Source of the DNA: Paludibacteraceae bacterium
GTDB lineage: Bacteria > Bacteroidota > Bacteroidia > Bacteroidales > Paludibacteraceae
Assembly: GCA_024401435.1 (NCBI GenBank)
Contig: JAKSLB010000024.1
Location: forward strand, 1 to 46,065
Length of the DNA stretch: 46,065 nt
Reading direction: 5' to 3'
Shown here: positions 23,967-32,861 of the stretch, piece after piece
Layout of the letters: every line of letters starts with the position of its first letter
Numbering within the stretch: position 1 is the stretch's first letter
The notes under the pieces: generated by a model
What the model was told of the DNA's origin: nothing
Databases searched by the model: none
What the model saw: the letters and a program-made list of their open reading frames with translations, nothing else
Made by a program: the position numbers and the translations under genes

Positions 23967-24229
23967 CTAAATATCGTAACCCAAACAAATGCCCATTTTC
24001 TACTTCTGAAAAAAATAATTTTAGCAATGATTGATAACAAAGGAATAACAGCTAAAGAACCTAAAAATAATATAGCTGTTCCTAATCTAGCCCATTTATC
24101 ATGACAATCCTCATCATCAGCAAATATATTATATTTGTACAAAAAAATATATGCCAAAGATATTATTATGGCATAAACAATGGATAAAAAAGATCGTGAA
24201 TTTTCGTTATTCTTTGTATTGTATGTCAT
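23858..24229 (-). CDS. 5' part of a split membrane protein, unknown function
   Basis: This 123-codon frame begins MTYNTKNNENSRSFLS and has three hydrophobic segments (about 14-32, 47-68 and 78-98). After residue 93 or so it enters the T8 tract and the frame becomes poor, ending in LIKGGC, while the other frame continues the hydrophobic pattern. I take residues 1-93 as the true N-terminal part. No family recognised. It stands alone between recG (convergent) and the small lipoprotein gene. Confidence 0.5.
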   Translation of the reverse strand: MTYNTKNNENSRSFLSIVYAIIISLAYIFLYKYNIFADDEDCHDKWARLGTAILFLGSLAVIPLLSIIAKIIFFRSRKWAFVWVTIFSWIVFFLVYSLVMKFIFFHLCWRYLLYGIFLIKGGC

Positions 24230-24350
24230 ATAAATTAGACATTGTTTATATGTGAAATTATTAGATAGTTTTCACCTGCGTAGTGATATAAGTGATTTTT
24301 AGCTGTTGTAGTAATGTATATGTGGTTGAAATTTAATTCGTTATAAAAAT

Positions 24351-24385
24351 AAAAAAGGTCATCTTTTGAATGACCTTTTTTATTT
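24351..24385 (-). terminator. terminator of the small lipoprotein gene
   Basis: AAAAAGGTCAT pairs with ATGACCTTTTT around a 7-nt loop, with A-rich and T-rich flanks on either side, so it can work in both directions. It lies 15 bp past the stop codon of the leftward lipoprotein gene. Confidence 0.8.
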
Positions 24386-24399
24386 TCGAATTCGCTGGA

Positions 24400-24639
24400 T
24401 TATTTAACTTCTTCAGCAACTTCTTTTGCAGCTTCAACAGCTTCTTCAATGTTAGCAACAACTGAATCAACTGTAGCAGCAGCTGAATCAACTGTAGCAA
24501 CAGTAGAATCGATAACAGTTGCAACTACTGAGTCAACAGCAGCAGCAGAGTCAACAGCTTCTACTGCTTGATTTTGAGTTTGGTTGCAAGATGCAAATGC
24601 AAAAGCTGCAACAGCGAAAAATAAAACTACTTTTTTCAT
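24400..24639 (-). CDS. small heptad-repeat lipoprotein
   Basis: The 79-aa protein has a signal peptide with lipobox AFASC (Cys18), so it should be lipid-anchored. The mature part is one long Ala/Val-rich helix built of seven- to eight-residue units: VDSAAA, VDSVVAT, VIDSTVAT, VDSAAAT, VDSVVAN, then an acidic end EEAVEAAKEVAEEVK. The pattern is that of a coiled coil, in the style of the E. coli Lpp 'alanine zipper', though no relation by descent is implied. It has a -7 box upstream and its own terminator, and looks well expressed. Confidence 0.8.
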   Translation of the reverse strand: MKKVVLFFAVAAFAFASCNQTQNQAVEAVDSAAAVDSVVATVIDSTVATVDSAAATVDSVVANIEEAVEAAKEVAEEVK

Positions 24640-24689
24640 TTTTTTTTATAAATAAATTAAACAACGTTTCTTCTTTTTTTTGAACGCCA

Positions 24690-24697
24690 CAAAATTA
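24690..24697 (-). promoter_or_regulatory. -7 box of the lipoprotein promoter
   Basis: The minus strand reads TAATTTTG (TAnnTTTG), 50 bp before the lipoprotein start. Confidence 0.55.
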
Positions 24698-24850
24698 AAG
24701 TTATTTTTTCAATTGTCACTTTATTTTTGCATTTTTTTTTACTTGTATGTGAAAAAAAACATAAAATTTCAAAAAAAACTATTTAGAGCGTTCAGTAATA
24801 TGTATATAATTACAATTTGCGTTTGCTGTAAATGAAAAAATTGTACGAAA

Positions 24851-26515
24851 TTATGCTAAATTTTCGTACAAGTAACGTTTTATACTCTTTTTAGGTGTTT
24901 TCTCAAATTCACTATTATGAATTATGATTTTTGTGATGGCTTCGTATGCAGCGAGTTCTTTGTTGATGTTGACTCTATTTTGTTCCATCACAACATCTAA
25001 TTGTTCTTTTTCAATGTGACTTTCATCCATTGCAGCATAATCAGGATATACCAAAGCAACAAGTTTGTTGTCTTTTTGAGTGACAATACATTCAGAAACG
25101 AAAGGCATATTGGATAATTTTGCTTCTATAGCTTCTGGATATATGTTTTGTCCAGAAGGTCCTAATAGCATATTTTTACATCTTCCTTTGATGAAAATAT
25201 TTTTCTTTTCATCGATAATTCCCATATCGCCAGTATGAAGCCATCCGTCTTTGTCTAATGCAGCAGCTGTCGCCTCTGGATTTTTATAATATCCCATCAT
25301 GACGCAATCTCCTTTGATTAGGAGTTCTCCTGGAATTTTATAAGGATCGTCAGACAAAACTTTTACTTCTAGACAAGGTAGTAATTTACCTGCAGATCCA
25401 GATACATACTCTTCTAAAGATGAGAAAGCAACTAGAGGCGCACATTCAGTCATTCCGTATCCACTCACGTAAGGGAATTTTATTTTATCTAGGAATGCTG
25501 CTGTTTCTGCGTTTAATGGAGCTCCTCCTAATACGAGTGCCTTAAATTGACCTCCAAATGTATCAATCAGTTTCTTCCGAATTTCTGAGTATATTTTATT
25601 GTTCAGACCTGGTATGTTCAAAGCTACTTTCATTGAAGTTTTATTGATGCTTGGAAGAATCTGATTCTTGTATATTTTTTCCAGGACCAATGGAACTAAG
25701 AAAATTGAATTCGGTCTGACATCATCCATTGCCTTAATCAGTATTTTCGGTGATGGAAGTCTATTCAGAAAATGAATGTGAGAACCAGCACTGACTTGTG
25801 CTAAAATTTCTCCTAATAATCCATATGCATGAGCTAATGGCAACATAGAAAGAATGTTGAATCCTCTTTTAGCTTGGTCGGAATTAAGCGCGAACGATAT
25901 ATTAGCGCTGAAGTTCTTTCCTGAAAGCATTACACCTTTGCTGAATCCAGTTGTTCCAGAAGTGTAACTAATCATTACCAATTCTTCATTGTCTTTTTCT
26001 GCATATACGACATCTTCTTTGGTAAAACCTTTGGGGTATTTCTCTTTGAATCTGTCATCCAATATTTTCATTGTTTTTTGGATTGTTTCTCCTGGTCCTT
26101 GGTATAAACAACGGAAATCGGTCATAGAGAAAATTCCTCTGATATTTGGCAACTTGGATTCGTCAATGTTTTCCCAAATATTATCAGATAAAAACAATAG
26201 GGTAGAATCGGAGTGATTGATGATATGTTGAATATCATCTGGGTGAAAATCTTTTAAAATAGGAACGGCTATGGCACCATATGTTTCTACTGCTAAAAAT
26301 GTAATGGTCCATATGTGGTTGTTGTTTCCGACAATGGCAATTTTGTCTTCTTTTCGAATGTTTAATTCTGAAAATAATATATGAAGCTTTGCTATTTGTT
26401 CTGCAACTCCACCATAACTAAAGCTCGCTTTTGTCACGTAATCAGTTAGGGCAGGAAGTTCCCAATTTTCTTTGAAAGATTTTTCGAAATATTTTATATA
26501 GTTTGGTTGGCTCAT
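24851..26515 (-). CDS. long-chain acyl-CoA ligase-like AMP-binding enzyme (copy 1)
   Basis: The 554-aa protein belongs to the acyl-activating enzyme superfamily: P-loop ISYTSGTTGFSKGVMLS, LPLAHAYG, GYGMTECAPL, GWLHTGDMG, IKGRCKNMLL and the C-terminal lysine region KKSIKRYLY. It should form an acyl-adenylate from a fatty acid and pass it to CoA or another carrier; chain length is unknown. It is a close paralogue of the gene immediately upstream (26668-28320), but has its own promoter. Confidence 0.88.
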   Translation of the reverse strand: MSQPNYIKYFEKSFKENWELPALTDYVTKASFSYGGVAEQIAKLHILFSELNIRKEDKIAIVGNNNHIWTITFLAVETYGAIAVPILKDFHPDDIQHIINHSDSTLLFLSDNIWENIDESKLPNIRGIFSMTDFRCLYQGPGETIQKTMKILDDRFKEKYPKGFTKEDVVYAEKDNEELVMISYTSGTTGFSKGVMLSGKNFSANISFALNSDQAKRGFNILSMLPLAHAYGLLGEILAQVSAGSHIHFLNRLPSPKILIKAMDDVRPNSIFLVPLVLEKIYKNQILPSINKTSMKVALNIPGLNNKIYSEIRKKLIDTFGGQFKALVLGGAPLNAETAAFLDKIKFPYVSGYGMTECAPLVAFSSLEEYVSGSAGKLLPCLEVKVLSDDPYKIPGELLIKGDCVMMGYYKNPEATAAALDKDGWLHTGDMGIIDEKKNIFIKGRCKNMLLGPSGQNIYPEAIEAKLSNMPFVSECIVTQKDNKLVALVYPDYAAMDESHIEKEQLDVVMEQNRVNINKELAAYEAITKIIIHNSEFEKTPKKSIKRYLYENLA

Positions 26516-26539
26516 TTGTTAATTCTGTTTATTACCTTG

Positions 26540-26571
26540 CAAAATTACAAATGTTATTTGAAAAAAACAAA
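26540..26571 (-). promoter_or_regulatory. promoter of acyl-CoA ligase copy 1
   Basis: On the minus strand TTTG (plus 26568-26571) and TAATTTTG (plus 26540-26547) are 20 bp apart, close to the Bacteroidota -33/-7 pattern. The start codon is 25 bp further on. Confidence 0.6.
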
Positions 26572-26611
26572 ATAGCCCATAGCCAAAATGTTGTCGAATT
26601 TTGACTATGGG
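26562..26611 (-). terminator. terminator of acyl-CoA ligase copy 2
   Basis: On the minus strand CCCATAG-t-CAAAAT pairs with ATTTTG-g-CTATGGG (plus 26576-26611) with one mismatch, followed by CTATTTTGTTTTTTT. It ends the upstream ligase gene just before the promoter of the next one. Confidence 0.75.
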
Positions 26612-26667
26612 ATTGATTGATAGTTTTATAAGAATTGAAAATTTAATTTTTTTTTGTTTCGTTGCTC

Positions 26668-28320
26668 CTATTTTTCGTATAAATATCTTTTTATACTTTT
26701 TTTAGGTGTTTTCTCAAATTCTGTTGGATGAATTTTGAACTGCTTGATTTGTTCGTATGCAGCCAAATTCTGATTGATTCCTTTCCTTTGCTCTTCTAAA
26801 ATCGCCTCTAAATCATTATGATCAATACGCATTTCATCCATTGCTGCGAAGTCTGGATAAACAAGTGCTACTATTTTATCATCACTTTGAATGACGATAC
26901 TTTCAGATACAAATGGAAGATTGTTTATCTTAGCTTCAATCTCTTCGGGATATACGTTTTGACCAGAAGAGGTTAGGATCATGGTTTTAGAACGACCTTT
27001 GATATAAATGTTGTTTTCTTTGTCAATAACACCAATGTCGCCTGTTCTTAACCAACCATCTTCTGTGAAGACATTCTTTGTTGCTTCTTCATTTTTGTAA
27101 TAACCGAGCATTACATTCTTTCCTTTCACCAATATTTCTCCTGGTGTGTTATAAGGGTCTGCTGAGTCTATTTTTACTTCACAATCGGTAATGGGTTTTC
27201 CTACTGAATGAGGTGTGAATGATTCGCAGTCAACACTGATGAGTGGGGCACATTCTGTCATACCATATCCTACAGTGAAAGGGAAGTTGATTTTTAAAAG
27301 GAAATCTTCCACTTCTCGATTGAACGGAGCTCCTCCGATAACCAATTTTTTGAATTCACCGCCGAACACGTTAATAAGTTTGTTGCGAATTTCCGCATAT
27401 ATTCTGTTGGATATAATAGGTATATTAGTGGCTACTTTGATGGAAGTCTTACTTATCATCGGTAAAATGTTGTTTTTGTATATTTTTTCAATGATAAGAG
27501 GAACCGTGAATATGGTATCTGGTTTTACGTCTTCCATGGCTTTTAGTAGAACTTTCGGACTTGGAAGTCGAGTGAGGAAGGTGATATGACTACCGCCAGC
27601 AAATTGAGCAATAAAATCAAATGCACAACCATAAGCGTGTGCTAAAGGTAAGAAAGATAGGATTTTATAACCTTTTCCGACCAAACTCGTTTGTACTGAA
27701 TAATCTATCATGCTACAGAAATTAATACCTGAAAGCATGACACCTTTGCTAAATCCTGTGGTGCCAGAGGTGTAATTCAAAACGGCCATTTCTCGTGCAT
27801 CTTTTTCAGGATATGTTACATCGTCTTTTGTAAATCCTTTGTGGTATTTTTCTTCGAAAATTGTATTCAAATGTTTCATTGTCATCTGAATACTTTCGCC
27901 TGGCGCTTGATAAATGCAACGAAAATCTGTGATTGAGAAAACACCTCTGATGGTTTGTAGATTTTCTTCTGTCAAATTTTCCCATTGACTATCACTCAGA
28001 AATAATAGTTTTGATTCTGAATGGTTGACAATGTGCTGAATATCATTTGGATGAAAATCTTGTAAAATAGGTACAATTACAGCCCCATAGGTGATGGTGG
28101 CTAAAAAAGTAATCGCCCATTCGGGTGTGTTACGCCCAACTAAGGCAATCTTATCTTGTTGCGAAATATTTAATTCTTTGAATAAAATGTGTAAACGAGC
28201 AATTTCTTCACCGACTTGTTTGTACGTGTAATTTTGTTTGGTTATGTAGTTAGTCATTGCGGTTAGATCCCAATTCTCTTTGATGGATCTCTCGAAGTGC
28301 TCGATGAAACAATTTTCCAT
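26668..28320 (-). CDS. long-chain acyl-CoA ligase-like AMP-binding enzyme (copy 2)
   Basis: The 550-aa protein matches copy 1 along its whole length, around 60% identical by eye in the N-terminal part. It keeps the adenylation motifs: LNYTSGTTGFSKGVMLS, LPLAHAYG, GYGMTECAPL, GWLRTGDIG, IKGRSKTMIL and KKSIKRYLY. The two genes are a tandem duplication that has since diverged, perhaps to different acyl substrates. Its promoter is covered by nested inverted repeats (28360-28419), suggesting repressor control. Confidence 0.88.
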   Translation of the reverse strand: MENCFIEHFERSIKENWDLTAMTNYITKQNYTYKQVGEEIARLHILFKELNISQQDKIALVGRNTPEWAITFLATITYGAVIVPILQDFHPNDIQHIVNHSESKLLFLSDSQWENLTEENLQTIRGVFSITDFRCIYQAPGESIQMTMKHLNTIFEEKYHKGFTKDDVTYPEKDAREMAVLNYTSGTTGFSKGVMLSGINFCSMIDYSVQTSLVGKGYKILSFLPLAHAYGCAFDFIAQFAGGSHITFLTRLPSPKVLLKAMEDVKPDTIFTVPLIIEKIYKNNILPMISKTSIKVATNIPIISNRIYAEIRNKLINVFGGEFKKLVIGGAPFNREVEDFLLKINFPFTVGYGMTECAPLISVDCESFTPHSVGKPITDCEVKIDSADPYNTPGEILVKGKNVMLGYYKNEEATKNVFTEDGWLRTGDIGVIDKENNIYIKGRSKTMILTSSGQNVYPEEIEAKINNLPFVSESIVIQSDDKIVALVYPDFAAMDEMRIDHNDLEAILEEQRKGINQNLAAYEQIKQFKIHPTEFEKTPKKSIKRYLYEK

Positions 28321-28359
28321 TTCTTTATTTTAAGATTATTTACTCAATTACTTGAATTT

Positions 28360-28419
28360 TGTGCAAAGATAGAATAATTTTTACACAAAAAGGTCGATTA
28401 TGTGTAAAATAATTGCACA
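28360..28419. promoter_or_regulatory. nested inverted repeats over an acyl-CoA ligase promoter
   Basis: The outer pair is TGTGCAA (28360-28366) and TTGCACA (28413-28419). The inner pair is TTTTACACA (28379-28387) and TGTGTAAAA (28401-28409). The minus-strand -7 box TATCTTTG (plus 28364-28371) starts inside the outer left arm, and the inner arms cover the -33 region. The layout fits operator sites for a dimeric regulator such as a TetR- or GntR-type protein; no regulator gene is adjacent. Confidence 0.55.
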
Positions 28420-28473
28420 TTCTTCTTAAAAAAGCGCAATAATAGAAAATGCAAAATAATTGATAAAAGTTGA

Positions 28474-28507
28474 AATTGTTATTGGAAAGGTTTTTTCAAT
28501 AACAATT
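28474..28507. repeat. perfect 11-bp inverted repeat
   Basis: AATTGTTATTG (28474-28484) and CAATAACAATT (28497-28507) are exact inverted repeats separated by 12 bp. It could be a hairpin or a protein-binding site. It lies well away from either start codon and lacks a T-tract, so it is not a normal terminator. Confidence 0.55.
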
Positions 28508-28646
28508 GTTTCTGTTGTTATAGATTAATAAATAGTATTTTATAGACCTTACCTTTTAAGGTCATCAAGTGTTTATGATTTTTAATTATGTCGATAAGTA
28601 TGTAATGTGATATTAATAGCATTTTAATAAAAAAACAAAATAGAGA

Positions 28647-28677
28647 TTTGTTGATTCACTCTTTTGATGTAAATTTG
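28647..28677 (+). promoter_or_regulatory. promoter of the DUF4494-yggS operon
   Basis: TTTG (28647-28650), a 19-bp spacer and TAAATTTG (28670-28677) match the Bacteroidota consensus exactly. The best promoter in the window, 47 bp before the start codon. Confidence 0.8.
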
Positions 28678-28724
28678 TCCTATGTTTATCAATCGAAAAT
28701 AGTAGAATTAAAAAACATATTATT

Positions 28725-29168
28725 ATGAATTTTTTTGAATGTAAGGTTAGTCATGACCAAGTAGAAGAATCTACAGGAAAGAAAAAGAAAATGACCGATA
28801 CATATATGGTAGATGCTTTGTCTTTTTCAGAGGCAGAAGCAAGATTGAATGAAGAGGTCGCTCCGTTTTACAATGCAGGCGAATTTGCAGTTGCTGGTAT
28901 TCGTAAGGCAAAAATCAGTGAAATCATTGGTGAAGATATTGAAGCTTCTAAATGGTATAAGTGTAAGGTCTCTTTTGTTACTATCGATGAAGTGAGTGCA
29001 AAAGAAAAAAGATATAATAGTACAATTTTAGTTCATGCTGACGATTTTGAGGAGGCATTGAAAAACTTGAAAGAAGGTTTGAAAGATACAATATCCGATA
29101 CGGAGATTGTGACAATATCCGATACTCCAATTATGGATATATTCCGTTATGTTGTTCCTGAAAATTAA
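28725..29168 (+). CDS. DUF4494-family protein
   Basis: The 147-aa protein appears to be two copies of one unit: FFECKVSHDQVEESTGKKKK...YMVDALSFSEAEARLNEE and WYKCKVSFVTIDEVSAKEKR...ILVHADDFEEALKNLKEG. The internal repeat suggests a duplicated alpha/beta domain. I recognise it as DUF4494, widespread in Bacteroidales and without known function. It is soluble, without export signal. yggS follows after 50 nt, probably in the same transcript. Confidence 0.82.
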   Translation: MNFFECKVSHDQVEESTGKKKKMTDTYMVDALSFSEAEARLNEEVAPFYNAGEFAVAGIRKAKISEIIGEDIEASKWYKCKVSFVTIDEVSAKEKRYNSTILVHADDFEEALKNLKEGLKDTISDTEIVTISDTPIMDIFRYVVPEN

Positions 29169-29218
29169 TATAGAATCAGGAATCTGTTGATTCGTTTGTT
29201 TTCATAACAAAAATAGAA

Positions 29219-29878
29219 ATGTCTGTTGCACAAAGAATAAATGAAATAAAAAATGAACTGCCAGCAAGTACTCGCTTGTTGGCAGTTTCCAAATTTCATC
29301 CTGCAGAAGCTATTATGGAAGCCTATGAAGCAGGACAACGTTTGTTCGCGGAAAGTCATGTTCAAGAGTTGATGAGAAAACAGGAACAGTTACCGAGTGA
29401 TATTGAATGGCATTTTATTGGTCATCTTCAATCTAACAAGGTGAAATACATCGTTCCGTTTATCTCGTTGATTCATAGTGTGGATACTGAAAAATTATTG
29501 GAGGTGATCAACGCACAAGCACAGAAATGCGATAGAGTGATTCCTTGCTTGCTTGAGATTCATGTGGCTCAGGAAGAAACAAAGTATGGATTTGACTTTT
29601 CCTCCGCAAAAGAATTGTTGGAGAGTGGTAGACTTGGTGTATTAAAAAATGTTTCTGTCGTTGGAATTATGGGAATGTCTTCTGTTACAGATGACGTATC
29701 CCAAATAAAACGAGAATTTGCTTCCTTGTCTGCTTTTTACCATTCTATGAAAGAGAGTGTAATGCCTCAATTCCGTGAGTTGTCTATGGGAATGTCGGGT
29801 GATTATCATATTGCTATCGAAGAGGGGAGTACGATGGTTCGATTAGGTACGACCATATTTGGAGAACGACAATATTAA
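29219..29878 (+). CDS. yggS: YggS-family PLP homeostasis protein
   Basis: The 219-aa protein binds pyridoxal 5'-phosphate and keeps the cofactor balanced rather than catalysing a known reaction. The PLP lysine is in LLAVSKFHP. Further motifs are FAESHVQEL (the usual GENxxQE in modified form), WHFIGHLQSNKVKYIV, HSVD, GIMGMSS and LSMGMSGDYHIAIEEGSTMVRLGTTIFG. A pyridoxal kinase elsewhere in the window belongs to the same cofactor theme, but they are not linked. Confidence 0.92.
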   Translation: MSVAQRINEIKNELPASTRLLAVSKFHPAEAIMEAYEAGQRLFAESHVQELMRKQEQLPSDIEWHFIGHLQSNKVKYIVPFISLIHSVDTEKLLEVINAQAQKCDRVIPCLLEIHVAQEETKYGFDFSSAKELLESGRLGVLKNVSVVGIMGMSSVTDDVSQIKREFASLSAFYHSMKESVMPQFRELSMGMSGDYHIAIEEGSTMVRLGTTIFGERQY

Positions 29879-29943
29879 TTAGGAAACTTTGGACGGGAAT
29901 TTTCGTTTGGAATGAAATAGATTTAAACAATAGAATTTTTTTT

Positions 29944-30182
29944 ATGTCGAATAGTATTTCAAGGAATACCATTCGATTTTTTTTTGTCGTTTTGGACAAA
30001 AATGGGTGGAAATAATTAGAAATGAATTGGTCAATCCATTTGTGAAAGAACGAATGAAAATTCATGTTTGGTGGTTTGGTTCGAATAAATATACATTTTT
30101 TATTCGTGATATTACAGAAATGCAAGACGGAATGATTCATTTTTGCGAGTATATTACGCTAAATGATATTTTATCTAAATAA
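29944..30182 (+). pseudogene. possible broken small gene
   Basis: Two short frames look like pieces of one protein. The first starts at ATG 29944 (MSNSISRNTIRFFFVVLDKNGWK, stop at 30015). The second, in another frame, is open from 29955 and runs on through VEIIRNELVNPFVKERMK, VWWFGSNKYTFFIRDITEM and ITLNDILSK to the stop at 30180-30182. The region also holds a T9 tract (29977-29985) prone to slippage. No family is recognised, and chance openness of AT-rich DNA is a real alternative. Confidence 0.25.
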
Positions 30183-30221
30183 AATAGTAACAATGTGTTA
30201 TGAATTTGTAAAATTTATTTG

Positions 30222-30229
30222 TAAATTTG
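30222..30229 (+). promoter_or_regulatory. -7 box of the maeB promoter
   Basis: TAAATTTG matches TAnnTTTG, 44 bp before the maeB start. A TTTG at 30205-30208 is too close to be the -33 box. Confidence 0.55.
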
Positions 30230-30273
30230 CAGCCGAATATAAAATATGTTGAAGAACATAAAATTCTGATTAT

Positions 30274-32547
30274 ATGAGTGACGAGAAAAAACAATCAGAT
30301 GCGTTGAGATATCACGCAGAAGGAAGACCAGGAAAGGTTCAAGTAGTTCCAACAAAGCCAACGGCTACGCAAAGAGACTTAGCATTGGCTTATTCTCCAG
30401 GTGTGGCAGAACCCTGTTTGGAGATTCAAAAAGACCAACAAAAAGCGTATGATTATACAGCAAAAGGAAACTTGGTGGCTGTAATTTCTAATGGTACTGC
30501 TGTTTTGGGACTTGGTGATATAGGTGCAGAAGCAGGAAAGCCAGTAATGGAAGGTAAGGGACTCTTGTTCAAGATTTTCGCAGACGTAGATGTTTTCGAT
30601 ATTGAAGTAAATGAGAAAAACATTGATAAGTTCTGTGAAACAGTGAAAGCAATAGCTCCTACATTCGGAGGTATCAATTTGGAAGATATTAAAGCCCCTG
30701 AATGTTTTGAGATAGAAGATCGCTTGAAAGCTGAGTTGGATATTCCTTTGATGCACGATGATCAACATGGAACAGCAATTATTTCTTCTGCTGCTTTGGT
30801 TAACGCATTGGAATTGGTTGGTAAGAAAATTGACGAAGTGAAAATCGTTGTCAATGGTGCTGGTGCAGCAGCCAACTCTTGTACAAAATTATATATGGCT
30901 TTAGGTGCGCGTTTGGAGAACATTGTAATGTGTGACTCTAAGGGTGTTATCAATACAAAGAGAACAGACTTAAACGATCGTAAGAAACCATTTGCAACAA
31001 GTCGTGATATCACAACTTTAGCAGAGGCTGTTAAGGATGCCGATGTGTTTTTAGGACTATCTAAGGGTAATGTTTTAAGTCAGGGTATGGTTCGTTCAAT
31101 GGCAAAAAATCCTATTGTATTTGCTTTGGCTAATCCAACTCCTGAAATCTCGTATGAAGATGCAAAGGCTTCTCGTCCTGATTTGATTTTTGGTACAGGT
31201 CGTTCTGATTATCCTAACCAAATCAACAATGTGTTAGGTTTCCCTTATATCTTCCGTGGAGCTTTGGATACACATGCAAAGGCTATCAACGAAGAAATGA
31301 AGTTGGCCGCAGTTCGTGCGTTAGCAGAATTGGCAAAACAACCAGTTCCTGAGTCTGTATCGATTGCATATGGCAATAAAAAGATGAAATTCGGTCCAGA
31401 ATATATCATTCCGACAGCATTCGATCCACGTTTGTTGGAAACAGTTGCTCCTGCAGTTGCAAAGGCTGCAATGGAATCAGGTGTTGCTCGTAAGAACATC
31501 ACTAATTGGAATGAGTATAGATCAGAATTACGTGCTCGTATGGGATTGGATAATACGTTAATTGGTTCTTTGACAGAAGCAGCCAAGGCTAATCCTAAAC
31601 GTGTTGTGTATACAGAAGCCAATACACCAAATACATTACAAGCTGCTTCTACAGCAAAGAAAGAAGGTATTTGTATTCCTATTCTTTTGGGTAACGAAGA
31701 GAGAATCGCAAAAATTGCAAAAGAAAATGGTATTGATATAGAAGGTATAGAGATTATTAATCTTCGTCATGATAGAGAAGAGTCTCGTCGTAATCGCTAT
31801 GCTAAATATATCTCTGACAAGTTGGCTCGTAAGGGTTATACATATTCTGAGGCAAATGAGAAGATGTATGATCGCAACTATTTCGGTGCAATGATGGTTG
31901 AAATGGGTGAGGCTGATGCGATGATTACAGGTTCTTATACTAAGTATATGGAAGCTATCAAGCCTGCTATTGATATTATTGGTCTTCGTGACGGTATCAA
32001 TAATTTGGCAGCATTGAATATCATCAATACTCCTAAGGGTGTATTCTATATGGCAGATACTTTGATGAATGATTCTCCTTCATCTGAGGATTTGGTTGAA
32101 ATAGCATCTTTAACCAACCAAACAGTGAAGTTGTTCAACGAACATCCTGTTATGGCAATGTTATCATACTCTAATTTTGGTGCTGATTCAACAGGAAATC
32201 CTTGTGTCGTTCATGATGCTGTTCAATTGCTTCATACGAATCATCCAGAAATTTTGGTAGATGGTGAAATGCAGGTTAATTTCGCTATGGATAAGAAATT
32301 GCGTCATGAAAAATATCCATTCAGTACAATTGATGGAATGGATGTTAACGCAATGATTTTCCCTAATTTGAATTCTGCTAATATTGCTTACAGAATGTTG
32401 TTGAGTATGGGTATGTGTGAAAGCGTCGGTCCTGTTCAAATGGGTCTTAAAAAACCTGTTCATGTTTTGGATGTTGAGGCTTCGGTTCGTGACATTATCA
32501 ACATGACTACTATTTCAGTGATTGATGCTCAATTGAATAATAAATGA
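30274..32547 (+). CDS. maeB: NADP-dependent malic enzyme with phosphotransacetylase-like domain
   Basis: MaeB oxidatively decarboxylates malate to pyruvate, giving NADPH. The 757-aa protein is the long bacterial form. Residues 1-430 or so are the malic enzyme part, with [26 protein letters not shown], the metal site [12 protein letters not shown] and [10 protein letters not shown], and the nucleotide-binding [11 protein letters not shown]. Residues 430-757 resemble phosphate acetyltransferase ([32 protein letters not shown]). In relatives this second domain lacks transacetylase activity and senses acetyl-CoA. Single gene with a strong terminator. Confidence 0.95.
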   Translation: MSDEKKQSDALRYHAEGRPGKVQVVPTKPTATQRDLALAYSPGVAEPCLEIQKDQQKAYDYTAKGNLVAVISNGTAVLGLGDIGAEAGKPVMEGKGLLFKIFADVDVFDIEVNEKNIDKFCETVKAIAPTFGGINLEDIKAPECFEIEDRLKAELDIPLMHDDQHGTAIISSAALVNALELVGKKIDEVKIVVNGAGAAANSCTKLYMALGARLENIVMCDSKGVINTKRTDLNDRKKPFATSRDITTLAEAVKDADVFLGLSKGNVLSQGMVRSMAKNPIVFALANPTPEISYEDAKASRPDLIFGTGRSDYPNQINNVLGFPYIFRGALDTHAKAINEEMKLAAVRALAELAKQPVPESVSIAYGNKKMKFGPEYIIPTAFDPRLLETVAPAVAKAAMESGVARKNITNWNEYRSELRARMGLDNTLIGSLTEAAKANPKRVVYTEANTPNTLQAASTAKKEGICIPILLGNEERIAKIAKENGIDIEGIEIINLRHDREESRRNRYAKYISDKLARKGYTYSEANEKMYDRNYFGAMMVEMGEADAMITGSYTKYMEAIKPAIDIIGLRDGINNLAALNIINTPKGVFYMADTLMNDSPSSEDLVEIASLTNQTVKLFNEHPVMAMLSYSNFGADSTGNPCVVHDAVQLLHTNHPEILVDGEMQVNFAMDKKLRHEKYPFSTIDGMDVNAMIFPNLNSANIAYRMLLSMGMCESVGPVQMGLKKPVHVLDVEASVRDIINMTTISVIDAQLNNK

Positions 32548-32639
32548 TTTTTTGATTTTATATATTCAAAAAGGGTGTATCAAAATGTGAAAATTAATAT
32601 GTAACTTACATTTTGTTACTTCTTGAGGATGTTAAAAAC

Positions 32640-32690
32640 CGGTTCGGAGTTATTGTTTATCGACAAAATCTCTGAACCGTTTTTTTTTTT
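32640..32690 (+). terminator. terminator of maeB
   Basis: CGGTTCGGAG (32640-32649) pairs with CTCTGAACCG (32670-32679) with one G-U pair, followed by 11 T. Confidence 0.85.
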
Positions 32691-32861
32691 ACTATTGTTT
32701 GTAGAACAAGCTACCTTTGTATGGCTCTAAAGTAGTGTTACGAGAATCCACCAATTATATCGATGTAAATATTACCCGTTTCACTTTTCCGTATTTCCCA
32801 AAAATAGTTTTATATTTGTGGATAAATCAATACATCAGTTCTGATTGGAAATCATTCTGAT

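Larger units (their letters stand above)
28321..28724. other. 404-bp divergent regulatory region
   Basis: The gap separates the leftward acyl-CoA ligase from the rightward DUF4494 gene. It contains the ligase promoter with its operator-like repeats, a perfect 11-bp inverted repeat at 28474-28507 and the DUF4494 promoter. No open frame worth calling is present. Confidence 0.65.

Noticed and set aside
24333-24524. Leu/Gln-rich frame on the minus strand
   Set aside because: It is a shifted reading of the lipoprotein's heptad repeats and runs through its terminator.
29814-30140. 108-codon minus-strand frame overlapping yggS
   Set aside because: It overlaps the conserved end of yggS, and the plus strand reads more protein-like in this area.
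30205-30229. Full promoter before maeB
   Set aside because: The TTTG at 30205 lies only 13 bp from the -7 box, too close for a -33 element. Only the -7 box is reported.
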